NCBI GenBank assembly: GCA_003220495.1
Contig: QHSP01000016.1
Coordinates: 23,831-87,830, forward strand
Source of the DNA: Candidatus Rokuibacteriota bacterium
Lineage (GTDB): Bacteria > Methylomirabilota > Methylomirabilia > Rokubacteriales > CSP1-6
Reading direction: 5' to 3'
DNA length: 64,000 bases
The notes beneath the pieces were generated by a model that saw only the letters and a list, made by a program, of their open reading frames with translations, searched no databases and was not told where the DNA came from. Both the position numbers and the translations under genes were made by a program. Below are positions 34,050 to 43,595 of the stretch, one piece after another. Numbering within the stretch: the first letter of the stretch is position 1; the number at the start of each line of letters is the position of its first letter.

Positions 34050-34913
34050 GTGAGCGGCCCGGCCCTCGTCCTCGTCGTGTGCGCCGCCGTTCTGCACGCG
34101 ACCTGGAACGCGCTGGCCAAGCGAGCGGAGCACCAGTTCGCATTTCTCTGGTCGTCCGTTTCGCTGGCGACGCTCCTCTTGCTCCCGATCGGCCTCCTGC
34201 GACTTCCCGCCGAGCCCGCTCCAGCCACGTGGCTGCCGTTCGTTGCCGCGAGCGTCGGTATTCACGCGCTTTATTTCTGGGCACTCGGGCGCTCGTACCG
34301 CTACGGCGACTTCTCCCGCGTCTATCCGATGGCGCGCGGGCTCGGCGTCGCCCTCGTCCCGCTCATCGCGCTGCCCGTGTTCGGGGAGCGGCTGTCGTCG
34401 CTCGGCTCGCTCGGGGTCGGGCTCGTCGTCCTCGGTATCGTCTGGCTCAGCAGGACAACGTCTGCGGCACGCGGATCGACCGGTCCCGCGATCGGCGCGG
34501 GAACGGTGTGGGCCGTGGTGACGGGCCTGACGATCGCGAGCTACTCGCTCGTGGACAAGGCGGGTGTCGCGCGCCTGCACCCGATGCCCTACATCGCGCT
34601 CATGGGGCTCGGGCTCAGCGCCATCCTGAGCCCGGTCGTCCTCGCGGATCGTCACGCACTCGCTCACGAATGGCGCCAGCGCTGGCGGACGATCCTGGTC
34701 GCCTCCGCGATGAACCTGACGAGCTACCTGCTCGTGCTCTTCGCCTTTCGCCTCTCGAAGGTCGGCTACGTGGTGGCGTCGCGCGAGCTCTCGATCCTGT
34801 TCTCCGCGTTCATCGGGAGCCTGTGGCTCGGAGAAGGACGCCTGGCCCCGCGGCTCACCGGGGCCTCGATCGTGCTCGCCGGGGTGATCTGCGTGGCCTT
34901 CGCTCGGGATTGA
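34050..34913 (+). CDS. EamA/DMT-family transporter
   Basis: A 287-residue drug/metabolite transporter with about ten membrane segments in two EamA repeats (roughly 1-135 and 150-285). Repeat 1 starts LVLVVCAAVLHATWNALAKR and repeat 2 starts GTVWAVVTGLTIASYSLVDK, the paired pattern of the family. The second repeat ends with LFSAFIGSLWLGEGRLAPRL and SIVLAGVICVAFA. It probably exports amino acids or small metabolites. GTG start, divergent from the DGQHR gene and sharing its regulatory gap. Confidence 0.85.
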   Translation: MSGPALVLVVCAAVLHATWNALAKRAEHQFAFLWSSVSLATLLLLPIGLLRLPAEPAPATWLPFVAASVGIHALYFWALGRSYRYGDFSRVYPMARGLGVALVPLIALPVFGERLSSLGSLGVGLVVLGIVWLSRTTSAARGSTGPAIGAGTVWAVVTGLTIASYSLVDKAGVARLHPMPYIALMGLGLSAILSPVVLADRHALAHEWRQRWRTILVASAMNLTSYLLVLFAFRLSKVGYVVASRELSILFSAFIGSLWLGEGRLAPRLTGASIVLAGVICVAFARD

Positions 34914-34943
34914 CTCGGCGGGGCCTCGACGGCCACTCCGATG

Positions 34944-36152
34944 TTATTTCAGGCCGAAGGTCTCGACGGCGAGGCCCGCGATGTGGCGCCCGATTGCCAG
35001 CGAGGCCGTGGCGCCCGGGGACGGGGCGTTGAGCACGTGGATCGCGTCCGCCTCGGCGACGATGCGAAAGTCGTCGACGAGTGAGCCGTCGGGGCTCACG
35101 GCCTGGGCGCGTACCCCGGCGCCGCCGCGCGTGACGTCCTCGGGGCGCAGCGCGGGGACGAGCCGCTGCAGCGCCTGCACGAACGCGTTCTTGCTGAGCG
35201 AGCGGTACATCTCGTAGCTTCCGGTGCGCCAGTACTTCCGGGCCATCTGCCAGAATCCGCGATAGGCGAGCGTCCCCGCGAGCTCAGCTGGGCTCACCCT
35301 GCCGAAGCGATAACCCTCGCGCGCGAACGCCAGGACCGCGTTCGGGCCGGCCTCCACCTCGCCGTGTACGGTGCGCGTGAGGTGGACGCCCAGGAACGGG
35401 AACTCCGGGTCGGGGACCGGATAGATGAGCCCCCGCACGATGTCCTGGCGCTCCGGCCGGATCATGTAGTACTCGCCGCGGAACGGGATGATGCGCACGT
35501 CGACCTTCGCGCCAGCCATGCGCGCCACCAGGTCCGAATAGAGCCCCGCGCAGTTCACGATCCGCGTCGCGCGCACGACGGCGCGCGGCGTGACGAGCTC
35601 GATCGCGCCGGCGCGGCGCCGGATCGACGTCACCCCGGCGCCGGTCTCGATCGCGACGCCGCGGGCGGTCAGCTCGCGCGTCATCGCCGCGCAGACCTCC
35701 TTGTAGTCGACGATCGCGGTCGACGGGGACCGGATCGCGCGGAGCGCGCTCGCGTGGGGCTCGATCTCGCGCAGCTGGGCCGGCTCGATCATCTCGACGG
35801 GCACGCCATTGGCGATCCCCCGCTCGTAGAGCATCTGCAGGCGCGGCAGCTCGGCCTGCTCGGTCGCGACGATCACCTTGCCCACGTGATCGACGCGGAT
35901 CCCGTGCTTCTGGCAAAAGTCGAGCATCAGCCCCTTGCCCTCGACGCAGAGCTTCGCCTTGTAGGAGCCCGGCTTGTAGTAGATGCCGGAGTGGATGACG
36001 CCCGAGTTGTTGCCGGTCTGGTGCGTGGCGAGCTTCGCTTCCTTCTCGAGGACCACGAGCCGCGCTCGCGGGATGCGCTCGCCGAGCCCGCGCGCGGTGG
36101 CGAGGCCGAGGATACCGCCGCCGATGATCGCGATGTCGTAGGAGTTGTCCAT
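34944..36152 (-). CDS. lhgO: L-2-hydroxyglutarate oxidase/dehydrogenase
   Basis: An FAD-dependent DAO-family oxidoreductase of 402 residues. The dinucleotide fold [20 protein letters not shown] opens the protein. Then come [20 protein letters not shown] and [20 protein letters not shown], highly typical of LhgO, with [27 protein letters not shown] and [19 protein letters not shown]. It oxidises L-2-hydroxyglutarate to 2-oxoglutarate, feeding electrons to the membrane quinone pool. TATCAA on the minus strand ends nine bases before the ATG. Divergent from the MaoC-type gene, with overlapping promoter boxes in the gap. Confidence 0.9.
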   Translation of the reverse strand: MDNSYDIAIIGGGILGLATARGLGERIPRARLVVLEKEAKLATHQTGNNSGVIHSGIYYKPGSYKAKLCVEGKGLMLDFCQKHGIRVDHVGKVIVATEQAELPRLQMLYERGIANGVPVEMIEPAQLREIEPHASALRAIRSPSTAIVDYKEVCAAMTRELTARGVAIETGAGVTSIRRRAGAIELVTPRAVVRATRIVNCAGLYSDLVARMAGAKVDVRIIPFRGEYYMIRPERQDIVRGLIYPVPDPEFPFLGVHLTRTVHGEVEAGPNAVLAFAREGYRFGRVSPAELAGTLAYRGFWQMARKYWRTGSYEMYRSLSKNAFVQALQRLVPALRPEDVTRGGAGVRAQAVSPDGSLVDDFRIVAEADAIHVLNAPSPGATASLAIGRHIAGLAVETFGLK

Positions 36153-36161
36153 GGCGCATCA

Positions 36162-36171
36162 TTGATAGAAT
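36162..36171. promoter_or_regulatory. Overlapping divergent -10 candidates for lhgO and the MaoC-type gene
   Basis: TTGATAGAAT contains TATCAA on the minus strand (36167-36162) and TAGAAT on the plus strand (36166-36171). Use of one would exclude polymerase from the other. Confidence 0.35.
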
Positions 36172-36224
36172 CTGGCTCGACCGCTGTCAAGCGCGGAACC
36201 CCAACGACATCCGGAGGCCCGACC

Positions 36225-36677
36225 GTGGCGGGAAAGTACTTCGACGAGCTCGAGATCGGACAGACCTTCCGGCACCAGCCCGGACGTACGGTCACCGAGG
36301 CGGACAACGTGTGGTTCTCCTGCCTCACGATGAACCCCCAGTCGCTCCACGTCGACTTTCACGCGGCGGCGAAGGCCGAGTTCGGCAAACCGCTGGTGAA
36401 CAGCCTCTTCACGCTCGGCGTCGCCGTCGGCCTCTCGGTCGGCGAGACCACGCTCGGCACGACCGTGGGGAATCTCGGATTCGAGAAGGTCGAGTTCCCG
36501 AAGCCCGTCTTCCACGGCGACACGATCTATTCCGAGACCGAGGTCGTGGACAAGCGCGAGTCGCGCTCGCGCCCGCAGTGGGGCATCGTGACGTTCGTGC
36601 ACCGGGCGCTCAACCAGAACGGCGAGGTCGTGATGGTGGCGCGACGCAACGCGATGATGCGCAAGAAGGGAGCCTGA
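36225..36677 (+). CDS. MaoC-family dehydratase (hotdog fold)
   Basis: A 150-residue single-hotdog enzyme, probably hydrating an enoyl-CoA. The motif [20 protein letters not shown] leads to the hydratase block where Asp/His act: [20 protein letters not shown] with [20 protein letters not shown]. The C-terminal strand [20 protein letters not shown] matches MaoC-like proteins linked to mesaconyl-CoA hydratase. The GTG start has a GGAGG eight bases upstream. It is followed three bases later by a CoA-ester lyase. In mesaconyl-CoA/methylmalyl-CoA chemistry a hydratase and a CitE-type lyase act in sequence, so the pair probably shares a pathway. Confidence 0.85.
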   Translation: MAGKYFDELEIGQTFRHQPGRTVTEADNVWFSCLTMNPQSLHVDFHAAAKAEFGKPLVNSLFTLGVAVGLSVGETTLGTTVGNLGFEKVEFPKPVFHGDTIYSETEVVDKRESRSRPQWGIVTFVHRALNQNGEVVMVARRNAMMRKKGA

Positions 36678-36679
36678 CC

Positions 36680-37561
36680 GTGGCGCGCCGGCGCCGATCG
36701 CTTCACTTCGTACCGGGCGGCAACGACCGCATGCTCGCCAAGGCGCTGACCATCCCGGCCGACGGCCTGATCCTCGACCTCGAGGACGCGGTCGCGCCGG
36801 ATCGCAAGGCGGCGACCCGCGGAGTGGTTCGAGAGTGGCTTCGCCGCGATTTCGGCGGCCGCGAGCGATGGGTGCGGATGAATCCGATCTCCACCGGGCT
36901 CGGCCAGGCGGATCTCGAGGAGACGATCGCGGCGCGCCCCGACGGCTACGTGGTCCCGAAGCCCGGAAGCGCCGCCGACATCCGCGCGATCGTCAAGATC
37001 CTGGACCGGCTCGAGCAGCAGCACGGGATAGCGAACGGGGCCACGCGGCTGACCCTGATCGCGACGGAGACACCGGAAGGGCTGCTGAACATCCGCGAGA
37101 TCGCGGCGGCCACGCCGCGAACGGTCGCGATCTCCTGGGGCGTCGAGGATCTGGGCGCCGCGATGGGGCTCGGCCGAGTTCGCGACGGCGACGGTCGCTA
37201 CCTGGACATTCCGCGCTACGCGCGCGTCATGTGCGCGGTGGTCGCCGCCGCCTGCGGAGTCGAGGCGATCGACACGGTCTTCACCGATATCGCGGACCTC
37301 GACGGCCTGCGGCGCGAGTGCGAGGACGGGGTCGCGATGGGCTTCACCGGCAAGATCTCGATCCATCCCAACCAGATCCCGGTGATCAACGAGGCCTTCT
37401 CGCCGTCGAAGGAGGCGCTGGACGAAGCGCGCCAGCTCGTCGCGCTGTTCGAGGAGCACGCCAGGCGCGGCGTCTACGCATTCACGTTCAAGGGCCAGAT
37501 GGTGGACGCCCCGCACCTCGCGCGCGCGCAGAAGCTCGTGGCCAGGGCGGGCGGAGAGTGA
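36680..37561 (+). CDS. HpcH/HpaI (CitE-type) CoA-ester lyase
   Basis: A Mg-dependent aldolase-type lyase of 293 residues, similar to malyl-CoA, methylmalyl-CoA or citryl-CoA lyases. Recognisable blocks are SLHFVPGGNDRMLAKAL, DGLILDLEDAVAPDRKAATR (metal-binding Glu/Asp), RWVRMNPISTGLGQADLEE, LTLIATETPEGLLNIREIAA, SWGVEDLGAAMG and GFTGKISIHPNQIPVINEAF. The products would be acetyl-CoA or propionyl-CoA plus glyoxylate or pyruvate. With glycolate oxidase elsewhere in the window, glyoxylate metabolism is plausible but not proven. GTG start directly after the MaoC-type gene. Confidence 0.88.
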   Translation: MARRRRSLHFVPGGNDRMLAKALTIPADGLILDLEDAVAPDRKAATRGVVREWLRRDFGGRERWVRMNPISTGLGQADLEETIAARPDGYVVPKPGSAADIRAIVKILDRLEQQHGIANGATRLTLIATETPEGLLNIREIAAATPRTVAISWGVEDLGAAMGLGRVRDGDGRYLDIPRYARVMCAVVAAACGVEAIDTVFTDIADLDGLRRECEDGVAMGFTGKISIHPNQIPVINEAFSPSKEALDEARQLVALFEEHARRGVYAFTFKGQMVDAPHLARAQKLVARAGGE

Positions 37562-37585
37562 GCTCGAGCTCGACGCGCTGAGAGG

Positions 37586-38602
37586 ATGCGGGCGCTCGTC
37601 CTTTCCGCCGCGGCACCGATCGAGAGCGCCCCATTGCGCCTCGAGGCTCGCGCCACGCCGGCGCCCGGCCCTCGCGAGATCCTGGTCCGCGTGAGCGCGT
37701 GCGGCGTGTGCCGCACCGACCTGCACATCGTCGAGGGCGAGCTGCCGTCCGCGCGGCCGTCCATCGTGCCCGGACACCAGGTCATCGGCCGGGTCGAGCG
37801 CACGGGATCGATCGCGCGGCGCTTTCAGCCCGGCGACCGCGTGGGGATCGCGTGGCTCCGCGGGACGTGCGGCGCCTGCGAGGCCTGCCGCGGCGGGCGG
37901 GAGAACCTCTGCGAGCGCGCCGAGTTCACCGGCTATCACGCCGACGGCGGATTCGCCGATTACGCGGTCGTGTCCGAGGCCTTCGCCTACGCGATCCCGC
38001 CCGTCTTCGGCGACGCGGAGGCGGCGCCGCTGCTCTGTGCCGGCATCATCGGCTACCGGGCGCTCAAGCTGAGCGAGGTGAAGGCCGGCGGACGGCTCGG
38101 GATCTACGGATTCGGGGCCTCGGCGCACGTGACGCTCCAGGTCGCGCGCGCCCGCGGCTGCGACGTCTTCGTGTGCACGCGCGAGGAGTCGCATCGAGCG
38201 CTCGCGCGCCGGCTGGGCGCAACCTGGGTCGGCGGCGTCGGCGACGCGATGCCGGCGAAAATGCACGGGGCGATTCTCTTCGCGCCGGCCGGCGAGCTCG
38301 TGCCCGTCGCGCTGCGGAATCTCGAGCGGGGCGGCACCCTGGCGCTGGCCGGCATCTACATGACCGCGGTGCCGCCGCTCGATTACGAACGCGATCTGTT
38401 CTACGAACGAAGCATCCGATCCGTCACCGCCAACACCCGGGTCGACGGTGAGGAGCTTCTTGCGGAAGCCGAGCGGATCCCGATCCGTCCGGCCACGACG
38501 ACGTTCGCGCTCGAAGATGCCAACCGCGCGCTGGCCCTCCTCAAGCGTGGCGGCTTTGCCGGGGCTGGAGTTCTCTTGACCGGTGAGGGTTCTCGCGTAT
38601 GA
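37586..38602 (+). CDS. Zinc-dependent alcohol dehydrogenase
   Basis: A medium-chain dehydrogenase of 338 residues. The catalytic zinc ligands are in VSACGVCRTDLHIVEGEL (Cys), VPGHQVIGRVERTG (His-Glu region) and LLCAGIIGYRAL (third ligand). The structural zinc is bound by CGACEACRGGRENLCERA. The NAD(P) fold reads GRLGIYGFGASAHVTLQVAR. The FTGYHADGGFADYAVV block and GIYGFG motif fit the short-chain-alcohol/AdhA-like group. It lies 24 bases after the CoA-ester lyase, so it may reduce an aldehyde in the same route. Confidence 0.88.
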   Translation: MRALVLSAAAPIESAPLRLEARATPAPGPREILVRVSACGVCRTDLHIVEGELPSARPSIVPGHQVIGRVERTGSIARRFQPGDRVGIAWLRGTCGACEACRGGRENLCERAEFTGYHADGGFADYAVVSEAFAYAIPPVFGDAEAAPLLCAGIIGYRALKLSEVKAGGRLGIYGFGASAHVTLQVARARGCDVFVCTREESHRALARRLGATWVGGVGDAMPAKMHGAILFAPAGELVPVALRNLERGGTLALAGIYMTAVPPLDYERDLFYERSIRSVTANTRVDGEELLAEAERIPIRPATTTFALEDANRALALLKRGGFAGAGVLLTGEGSRV

Positions 38603-38632
38603 TCACCGAACAGTTTTGACGGAGGCTCACCG

Positions 38633-39919
38633 ATGAGCGATCAAGAAGACCTTCTGCGCCGCGCCGATCGGGTCCTGCCCGGCGGTGTCTTGGGCAGTCA
38701 CCGGAGCGGCCCCGGGCTCGAATTCGTCGTCAAGGAAGGCCGGGGCGCGTACCTGTGGGACATGAGCGGCCGCCGCTACCTCGACTACCTGCTCGGCTCC
38801 GGCCCGATGCTGCTCGGCCACGCGCATCCGGCCGTCGTCGAGGCGGTCGAGCGGCAGATGGCCCGCGGCACCTCGTACTTCCTCCTGAACGAGCCCGCGA
38901 TCGAGCTCGCCGAGGAGATCGTCAAGGCCGTCCCGTGCGCCGAGCAGGTGCGCTACACGTCGAGCGGCTCGGAGGCGACGTTCTTTGCGCTCCGCGTTGC
39001 GCGCGCGTTCCGCAAGCGCGACAAGATCATGAAGTTCGAGGGCGGCTTCCACGGCACGCACGACTACGCGCTGATGAGCGTCGTGCCCCGCTCGCCGAAA
39101 GCGTTCCCGGCGCCGATGATGGACTCCGCCGGCGTCCCGCACGCGATCGAGGCCGAGGTGCTGATCGCTCCCTACAACGACCTGGCCACCGCCGAGGCGC
39201 TGATCGCCACGCACCACGACGAGCTGGCCGCGGTGCTGATCGAGCCCTACCAGCGGACGATCGTGCCGGCGCCCGGCTTCCTGGCGGGGCTGCGCGCCGC
39301 GACGCGCCGCTACGGCGTGCCGCTGATCTTCGATGAGATCGTGACCGGCTTCCGCTTCGCGTACGGTGGCGCCCAGGAATACTACGGCGTCGTGCCCGAC
39401 CTGGCGGCGTACGGCAAGGTCGTGGCCGGGGGCTTTCCGCTGGCGTGCATCGCCGGGCCGAAGGAGATCATGCGCCACTTCGACGCGGCGCTCGAGGGCA
39501 CCGCGGAGTACGTCTGGCAGGCCGGGACCTTCAACGGCAACGCCATCGCCTGCGCAGCCGGCCTCACGACCCTGGCCGAGCTCCGGAAGCCGGGCATGTA
39601 CCAGCGGCTCTTCAAGACCGGCACGCGCCTGCGCGAGGGGCTGGCCGCCGCCGCGCGCAAGCACGGCGTGCCGGCGCAGGTCAGCGGCGAGCCGCCGGTG
39701 TTCGACATCTTCTTCACCGACCGCGAGGTCGTCGACTATCGCGCGACGCTCACGGCCGATCGCGACCGGATCAAGCGCTTCAACCAGGAGCTGGTTCGTC
39801 GCAAGGTCGTCAAGGCCGTGAACAAGATCTACGTGTCGCTCGCCCACACCGACAAGGACGTCGAGGGAACGATCGAGATCTTCGACCAGGCGCTCGCGGT
39901 CATCGCCGCCGGCGCGTGA
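38633..39919 (+). CDS. Class III aminotransferase, glutamate-1-semialdehyde aminomutase-like
   Basis: A PLP fold-type I enzyme of 428 residues. Blocks: RVLPGGVLGSHRSG at the N-terminus, LGHAHPAVVEAVERQMARG, YTSSGSEATFFALRVARAF, KFEGGFHGTHDYALMS, LIFDEIVTGFRFAYGGAQEY (Asp binding the PLP nitrogen) and DLAAYGKVVAGGFPLACIAG, which contains the PLP Lys. These resemble HemL, but the same pattern occurs in catabolic transaminases. Placement next to a peptide-type ABC transporter and an alcohol dehydrogenase favours a catabolic role over tetrapyrrole synthesis. TATGAT (about 38596) and a GGAGG ribosome binding site precede the ATG. Confidence 0.85.
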   Translation: MSDQEDLLRRADRVLPGGVLGSHRSGPGLEFVVKEGRGAYLWDMSGRRYLDYLLGSGPMLLGHAHPAVVEAVERQMARGTSYFLLNEPAIELAEEIVKAVPCAEQVRYTSSGSEATFFALRVARAFRKRDKIMKFEGGFHGTHDYALMSVVPRSPKAFPAPMMDSAGVPHAIEAEVLIAPYNDLATAEALIATHHDELAAVLIEPYQRTIVPAPGFLAGLRAATRRYGVPLIFDEIVTGFRFAYGGAQEYYGVVPDLAAYGKVVAGGFPLACIAGPKEIMRHFDAALEGTAEYVWQAGTFNGNAIACAAGLTTLAELRKPGMYQRLFKTGTRLREGLAAAARKHGVPAQVSGEPPVFDIFFTDREVVDYRATLTADRDRIKRFNQELVRRKVVKAVNKIYVSLAHTDKDVEGTIEIFDQALAVIAAGA

Positions 39920-39935
39920 GGTCGTGGAGGAGTTC

Positions 39936-41561
39936 ATGAATCTCAGCCGACGGCACCTGCTGAAGCTGGGCGGCGCCGCCCTGGCCGGCGCGTCGATGGC
40001 TCCGGTCGTCGCGCGCGCCCAGACGCCCAAACGCGGCGGCACCCTGGCGATCCGGACCTGGGATCCACCACACTTCGACCCGTTCCAGACGATCTCCTAC
40101 AAGACGCACATCGCGCTCAGCTTCACTCACAGCCGGCTGCTCCGGCACAAGGCGGGGCCGAGCGTTGTTCCCGGGGCGTTTCCGATCGAGGGTGATCTGG
40201 CCGAGTCGTGGACCCAGCCGAACGAAATGACGTACGTCTTCAAGCTGCGCAAAGGTGTGCGCTGGCAGGCCAAGCCGCCGGTGAACGGGCGTGAGCTCAC
40301 GGCCGACGATATCGTGTTCAGCGTGAACCACTTCCTGACCGTGAAGGGCAACGCCAACGCGTACATGCTCAAATCGGTCGACAAGGTCGAGGCGCCCGAC
40401 AAGTACACCGTGAAGTTCACGTTGAAGGAGCCGTTCGTCTGGTTCCTCGACATGCTCGCGAACCCGCACGCGGTCGCCATCGTCGCCAAGGAAGTCGTCG
40501 AGAAGCACGGTGACCTCAAGAAGTGGGAATCGGTCATCGGCACCGGCCCCTGGATGCTCGACTCGTACCGCCCGAACGTCGGGCTCACCTACGTGCGCAA
40601 TCCGAATTACTTCATTCAGGGGCTGCCGTACATCGACCGCGTCGAGGCGACGGTGGACGAGGACAACGCGTCGCGCATGGCGGCGTTCCTCAGCGGCAAG
40701 TACGATCTCGGCTGGGCATTCCCGGGCACGATCGACCGGGTCGACTGGGTGCAGGTCAAGGACACGCTGGCCCAGAGGCGGCCAAACCTCAAGACGGTCG
40801 AGTTCCCATCGCCGGTGATGAACCACATCTCGATGCGCACGGACCAGAAGCCGTTCAGCGATGTGCGAGTCCGCCACGCCATGTCGATGGCCATCGACCG
40901 CAAGGCCATCATCGAATCCGCGTACGAGGGCGTGGGCGCGATCAATCCACCGGTGCCGGCCGCGCTCAAGGAGTGGTCGGTCCCGCTCGACAAGCTCGGC
41001 GAGGGGGCGAAGTACTACAAGCACGATCCGGCCGAGGCCAAGCGGCTCCTGGCCGCCGCTGGCTATGCAAACGGGTTTCCCGCCTCGATGTGCTTCACGA
41101 CGTACGGCACGCCGGTGCTGGTCGACATCATGCAGCTCGTGCAGAAGGATCTCAAAAACGTCGGCATCGACGTCAAGATCGACCAGAAGGAGTACGGCGC
41201 CTACATCGCGACCTGCTTCTACGGCAAGTTCGACTCGATGACGTTCGGGCCGCAGACGGGATTCCTCGAGCCGGACAACTTCCTGTTCGGCCAGTACTAC
41301 CCGGAGGAGCTGAAGAACCAGAGCCACATCAACGATCCGGTGGTGGCCGACATGCTCGTCCGCCAGCGGCGAACGCTCGATCTCACCAAGCGTCGCGAGA
41401 TCATCTACGACATCCAGCGGCACCTGGCCAAGCAGCAGTACTACGTGCAGATGCCATCGCCCATCTATGTCGGGGTTTGGGAAGGTGCGCTCAAGAACTA
41501 CGGCCCGAACATGGGCTACGACTACGGCGGCCGGCTTACGGCCGCCTGGCTCGACCGCTAG
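39936..41561 (+). CDS. ABC transporter substrate-binding protein with Tat signal, family 5
   Basis: A solute-binding protein of 541 residues. The N-terminus MNLSRRHLLKLGGAALAGA is a twin-arginine signal (SRRHLLK), so it is probably exported folded. Family 5 blocks follow: LAESWTQPNEMTYVFKLRKG, VRWQAKPPVNGRELTADDI, GTGPWMLDSYRPN and RHAMSMAIDRKAIIES. I chose ATG 39936 because the GTG at 39924 would put residues before the Tat motif and GGAGGAG lies at the right spacing. First gene of a transporter operon with two permeases. The ligand could be a peptide or another oligomeric solute. Confidence 0.9.
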   Translation: MNLSRRHLLKLGGAALAGASMAPVVARAQTPKRGGTLAIRTWDPPHFDPFQTISYKTHIALSFTHSRLLRHKAGPSVVPGAFPIEGDLAESWTQPNEMTYVFKLRKGVRWQAKPPVNGRELTADDIVFSVNHFLTVKGNANAYMLKSVDKVEAPDKYTVKFTLKEPFVWFLDMLANPHAVAIVAKEVVEKHGDLKKWESVIGTGPWMLDSYRPNVGLTYVRNPNYFIQGLPYIDRVEATVDEDNASRMAAFLSGKYDLGWAFPGTIDRVDWVQVKDTLAQRRPNLKTVEFPSPVMNHISMRTDQKPFSDVRVRHAMSMAIDRKAIIESAYEGVGAINPPVPAALKEWSVPLDKLGEGAKYYKHDPAEAKRLLAAAGYANGFPASMCFTTYGTPVLVDIMQLVQKDLKNVGIDVKIDQKEYGAYIATCFYGKFDSMTFGPQTGFLEPDNFLFGQYYPEELKNQSHINDPVVADMLVRQRRTLDLTKRREIIYDIQRHLAKQQYYVQMPSPIYVGVWEGALKNYGPNMGYDYGGRLTAAWLDR

Positions 41562-41579
41562 GCGAGTCGTCAGCCGCCC

Positions 41580-42524
41580 GTGCTGAGGCGGTACCTCGTC
41601 AAGCGGCTCCTGATCGCGATCCCGTCGCTCCTGATCGCGTCGCTGATCGTCTTCACGCTGCCGCGCCTGATCCCGGGCGATGTCGTCGTCCTCATGCTGG
41701 CCGAGAAAGCGTACGCGAAGGATCTCGAGGAGCTGCGCGCGAAGCTCGGCCTCGACCGGCCGCTGCCCGTGCAGTACGTGGAGTGGCTGGGCCGGGTCAC
41801 CCGCGGTGACCTCGGCGAATCGCTCTGGACGAAGCGGCCGGTGCTGGAGGAGATCGGCCAGCGACTGCCGGTCACGTTCGAGCTCGCGTTCTTCGGCCTC
41901 TTCTTCGCCCTCCTGATCGCCTTGCCCGTGGGCATCATCTCGGCCGCGCGCCAGGATACGATCAGCGACTACTTCGCGCGGAGCCTCGCGATCTTCGGGC
42001 TGTCGGTGCCGGCGTTCTGGCTCGCGACGCTTCTCATCGTGCTGCCCGCGATCTGGTGGGGCTGGAGACCGGTGACCGGCTTCGTCGAGTTCTCACGAGA
42101 TCCGTTCAACCACGTGACGCAGCTGCTCCTGCCGGCCGTGATCCTCGGCATCGCCACGGGCGCGGCACTGATGCGCCTGACCCGCGGCATGCTGCTCGAG
42201 GTGCTCCGCCAGGATTACGTCCGCACCGCGTGGGCGAAGGGGCTCGCCGAACGCGTGATCGTGCTGAAGCACGGCCTGCGTAACGCGATCATCCCCGTGG
42301 TTACCCTGCTCGGGACCCAGCTCCCGCAGATCATCGGCGGCACCGTCATCATCGAGACGGTGTTCGGCCTGCCCGGCATGAGCCGTTTCCTGTTCGACGC
42401 GATCAACCAGCGCGACTATCCCGTGATCCAGGGCGTGAACCTGGTCGTGGTCTCGCTGATCGTCGTCATCAATCTCACGGTCGACACGCTCTACGCCGTC
42501 CTCGACCCGCGGATACGGTACTAG
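41580..42524 (+). CDS. ABC transporter permease, DppB/OppB type
   Basis: A 314-residue inner-membrane permease with six predicted membrane helices. It starts from GTG with RYLVKRLLIAIPSLLIASLI, the first helix typical of DppB. Next come TLPRLIPGDVVVLMLAEKA, the EAA-type loop DYVRTAWAKGLAERVIVLKH that contacts the ATPase, and GGTVIIETVFGLPGMSRFLF. It pairs with the DppC-type permease downstream to form the channel for the upstream binding protein. Confidence 0.92.
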   Translation: MLRRYLVKRLLIAIPSLLIASLIVFTLPRLIPGDVVVLMLAEKAYAKDLEELRAKLGLDRPLPVQYVEWLGRVTRGDLGESLWTKRPVLEEIGQRLPVTFELAFFGLFFALLIALPVGIISAARQDTISDYFARSLAIFGLSVPAFWLATLLIVLPAIWWGWRPVTGFVEFSRDPFNHVTQLLLPAVILGIATGAALMRLTRGMLLEVLRQDYVRTAWAKGLAERVIVLKHGLRNAIIPVVTLLGTQLPQIIGGTVIIETVFGLPGMSRFLFDAINQRDYPVIQGVNLVVVSLIVVINLTVDTLYAVLDPRIRY

Positions 42525-42536
42525 TCGAGCTTGGGC

Positions 42537-43469
42537 GTGACCACGCGAGTCGAGAGTCCTGAACAGGTCGCGCCGGCGAACCCCGTGAGCGCGGGAGCTC
42601 GTTCGTGGGTGGGTGTCGACACGGTACGTGTGGTCGGAAGCTTCACCAGGCGCAAGCCCCTCGGCGCGATCGGCGCCGTCATCGTCGTCGCGCTGCTGCT
42701 GATGGCCGTGTTCGCCGAGCGGATCGCGCCGCACGGCTACGACGACACGATTCGCGGCGCGCGCATGAAGCCGCCTTCGGCGGCGCACTGGCTCGGCACC
42801 GACAACCTCTCCCGCGACATGTGGAGCCGCATCGTGTACGGCGCCCGCGTGTCGGTCACGGTCGGCTTCGCGACCGTCGCTCTGGCGGTCACCCTCGCGA
42901 CCGCGATCGGTGTCTCGAGCGGCTACTTCGGCGGCGTCTACGACCTGGTGATCCAGCGCGTGGTCGACGCGTGGCTCTCGTTTCCGTACCTGGTCATCGT
43001 GCTGTCGGTCATGGCGGTCCTGGGGCCGGGGCTCCTCAACGTCGTGCTCTCGCTCGCCATCATCATTGCGGCCGTCAACTCGCGGGTGATCCGCGGCGCG
43101 ACGATCGCGATCGCCCAGGGGACGTACGTCGAAGCGGCGCGCGCCCTCGGCTGCGGGCACGCGCGCATCCTCGTTCGCCACATCCTGCCGAACGTCACCG
43201 CGACGATCATCATTCTGGCCACGATCGGGCTCGGCGCCGCGATCCTGGCCGAGTCGGGGCTCTCCTTCCTCGGCTTTGGCGTGCCGCCGCCGTACCCGGC
43301 CTGGGGCGCGATGCTCTCCGGGTCCGGGCGCACCTACATGTTCCGCGCGCCGTGGATGGCGATCTGGCCGGGTCTCGCCATCTCGCTCGCCGTGTTCGGG
43401 TTCAACATGCTGGGCGACGCCCTGCGCGACGTGCTCGATCCGCGGCTGCGTGGCGGCAGTGCGAGGTGA
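42537..43469 (+). CDS. ABC transporter permease, DppC/OppC type
   Basis: A 310-residue permease. The polar N-terminal segment is followed by the first helix (GAIGAVIVVALLLMAVFAE), then APHGYDDTIRGARMKPPSAA and HWLGTDNLSRDMWSRIVYGA, the signature of OppC N-terminal domains. The EAA loop reads GTYVEAARALGCGHARILVR and the C-terminus WLAISLAVFGFNMLGDALRD-like with LDPRLRG. GTG 42537 was preferred to TTG 42531. No ATPase genes (DppD/DppF) follow, so energy coupling must come from elsewhere. Confidence 0.9.
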   Translation: MTTRVESPEQVAPANPVSAGARSWVGVDTVRVVGSFTRRKPLGAIGAVIVVALLLMAVFAERIAPHGYDDTIRGARMKPPSAAHWLGTDNLSRDMWSRIVYGARVSVTVGFATVALAVTLATAIGVSSGYFGGVYDLVIQRVVDAWLSFPYLVIVLSVMAVLGPGLLNVVLSLAIIIAAVNSRVIRGATIAIAQGTYVEAARALGCGHARILVRHILPNVTATIIILATIGLGAAILAESGLSFLGFGVPPPYPAWGAMLSGSGRTYMFRAPWMAIWPGLAISLAVFGFNMLGDALRDVLDPRLRGGSAR

Positions 43470-43534
43470 GCGCCACCGATCCCTACACCACCATCAGGCT
43501 TGACGTCCTTCGACCACGGGAGTAGAGAGGGATT

Positions 43535-43564
43535 ACGGTGACGCGATCGGGTGTCGCGCACCGT
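43535..43564. promoter_or_regulatory. Hairpin 1 of the structured intergenic region
   Basis: ACGGTG-A-CGCGA pairs with TCGCG-CACCGT across the seven-base loop TCGGGTG: 11 base pairs with one bulged A. Confidence 0.55.
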
Positions 43565-43595
43565 CGTGGGCCCACGCCAATCCAGGAGGTGTTCG

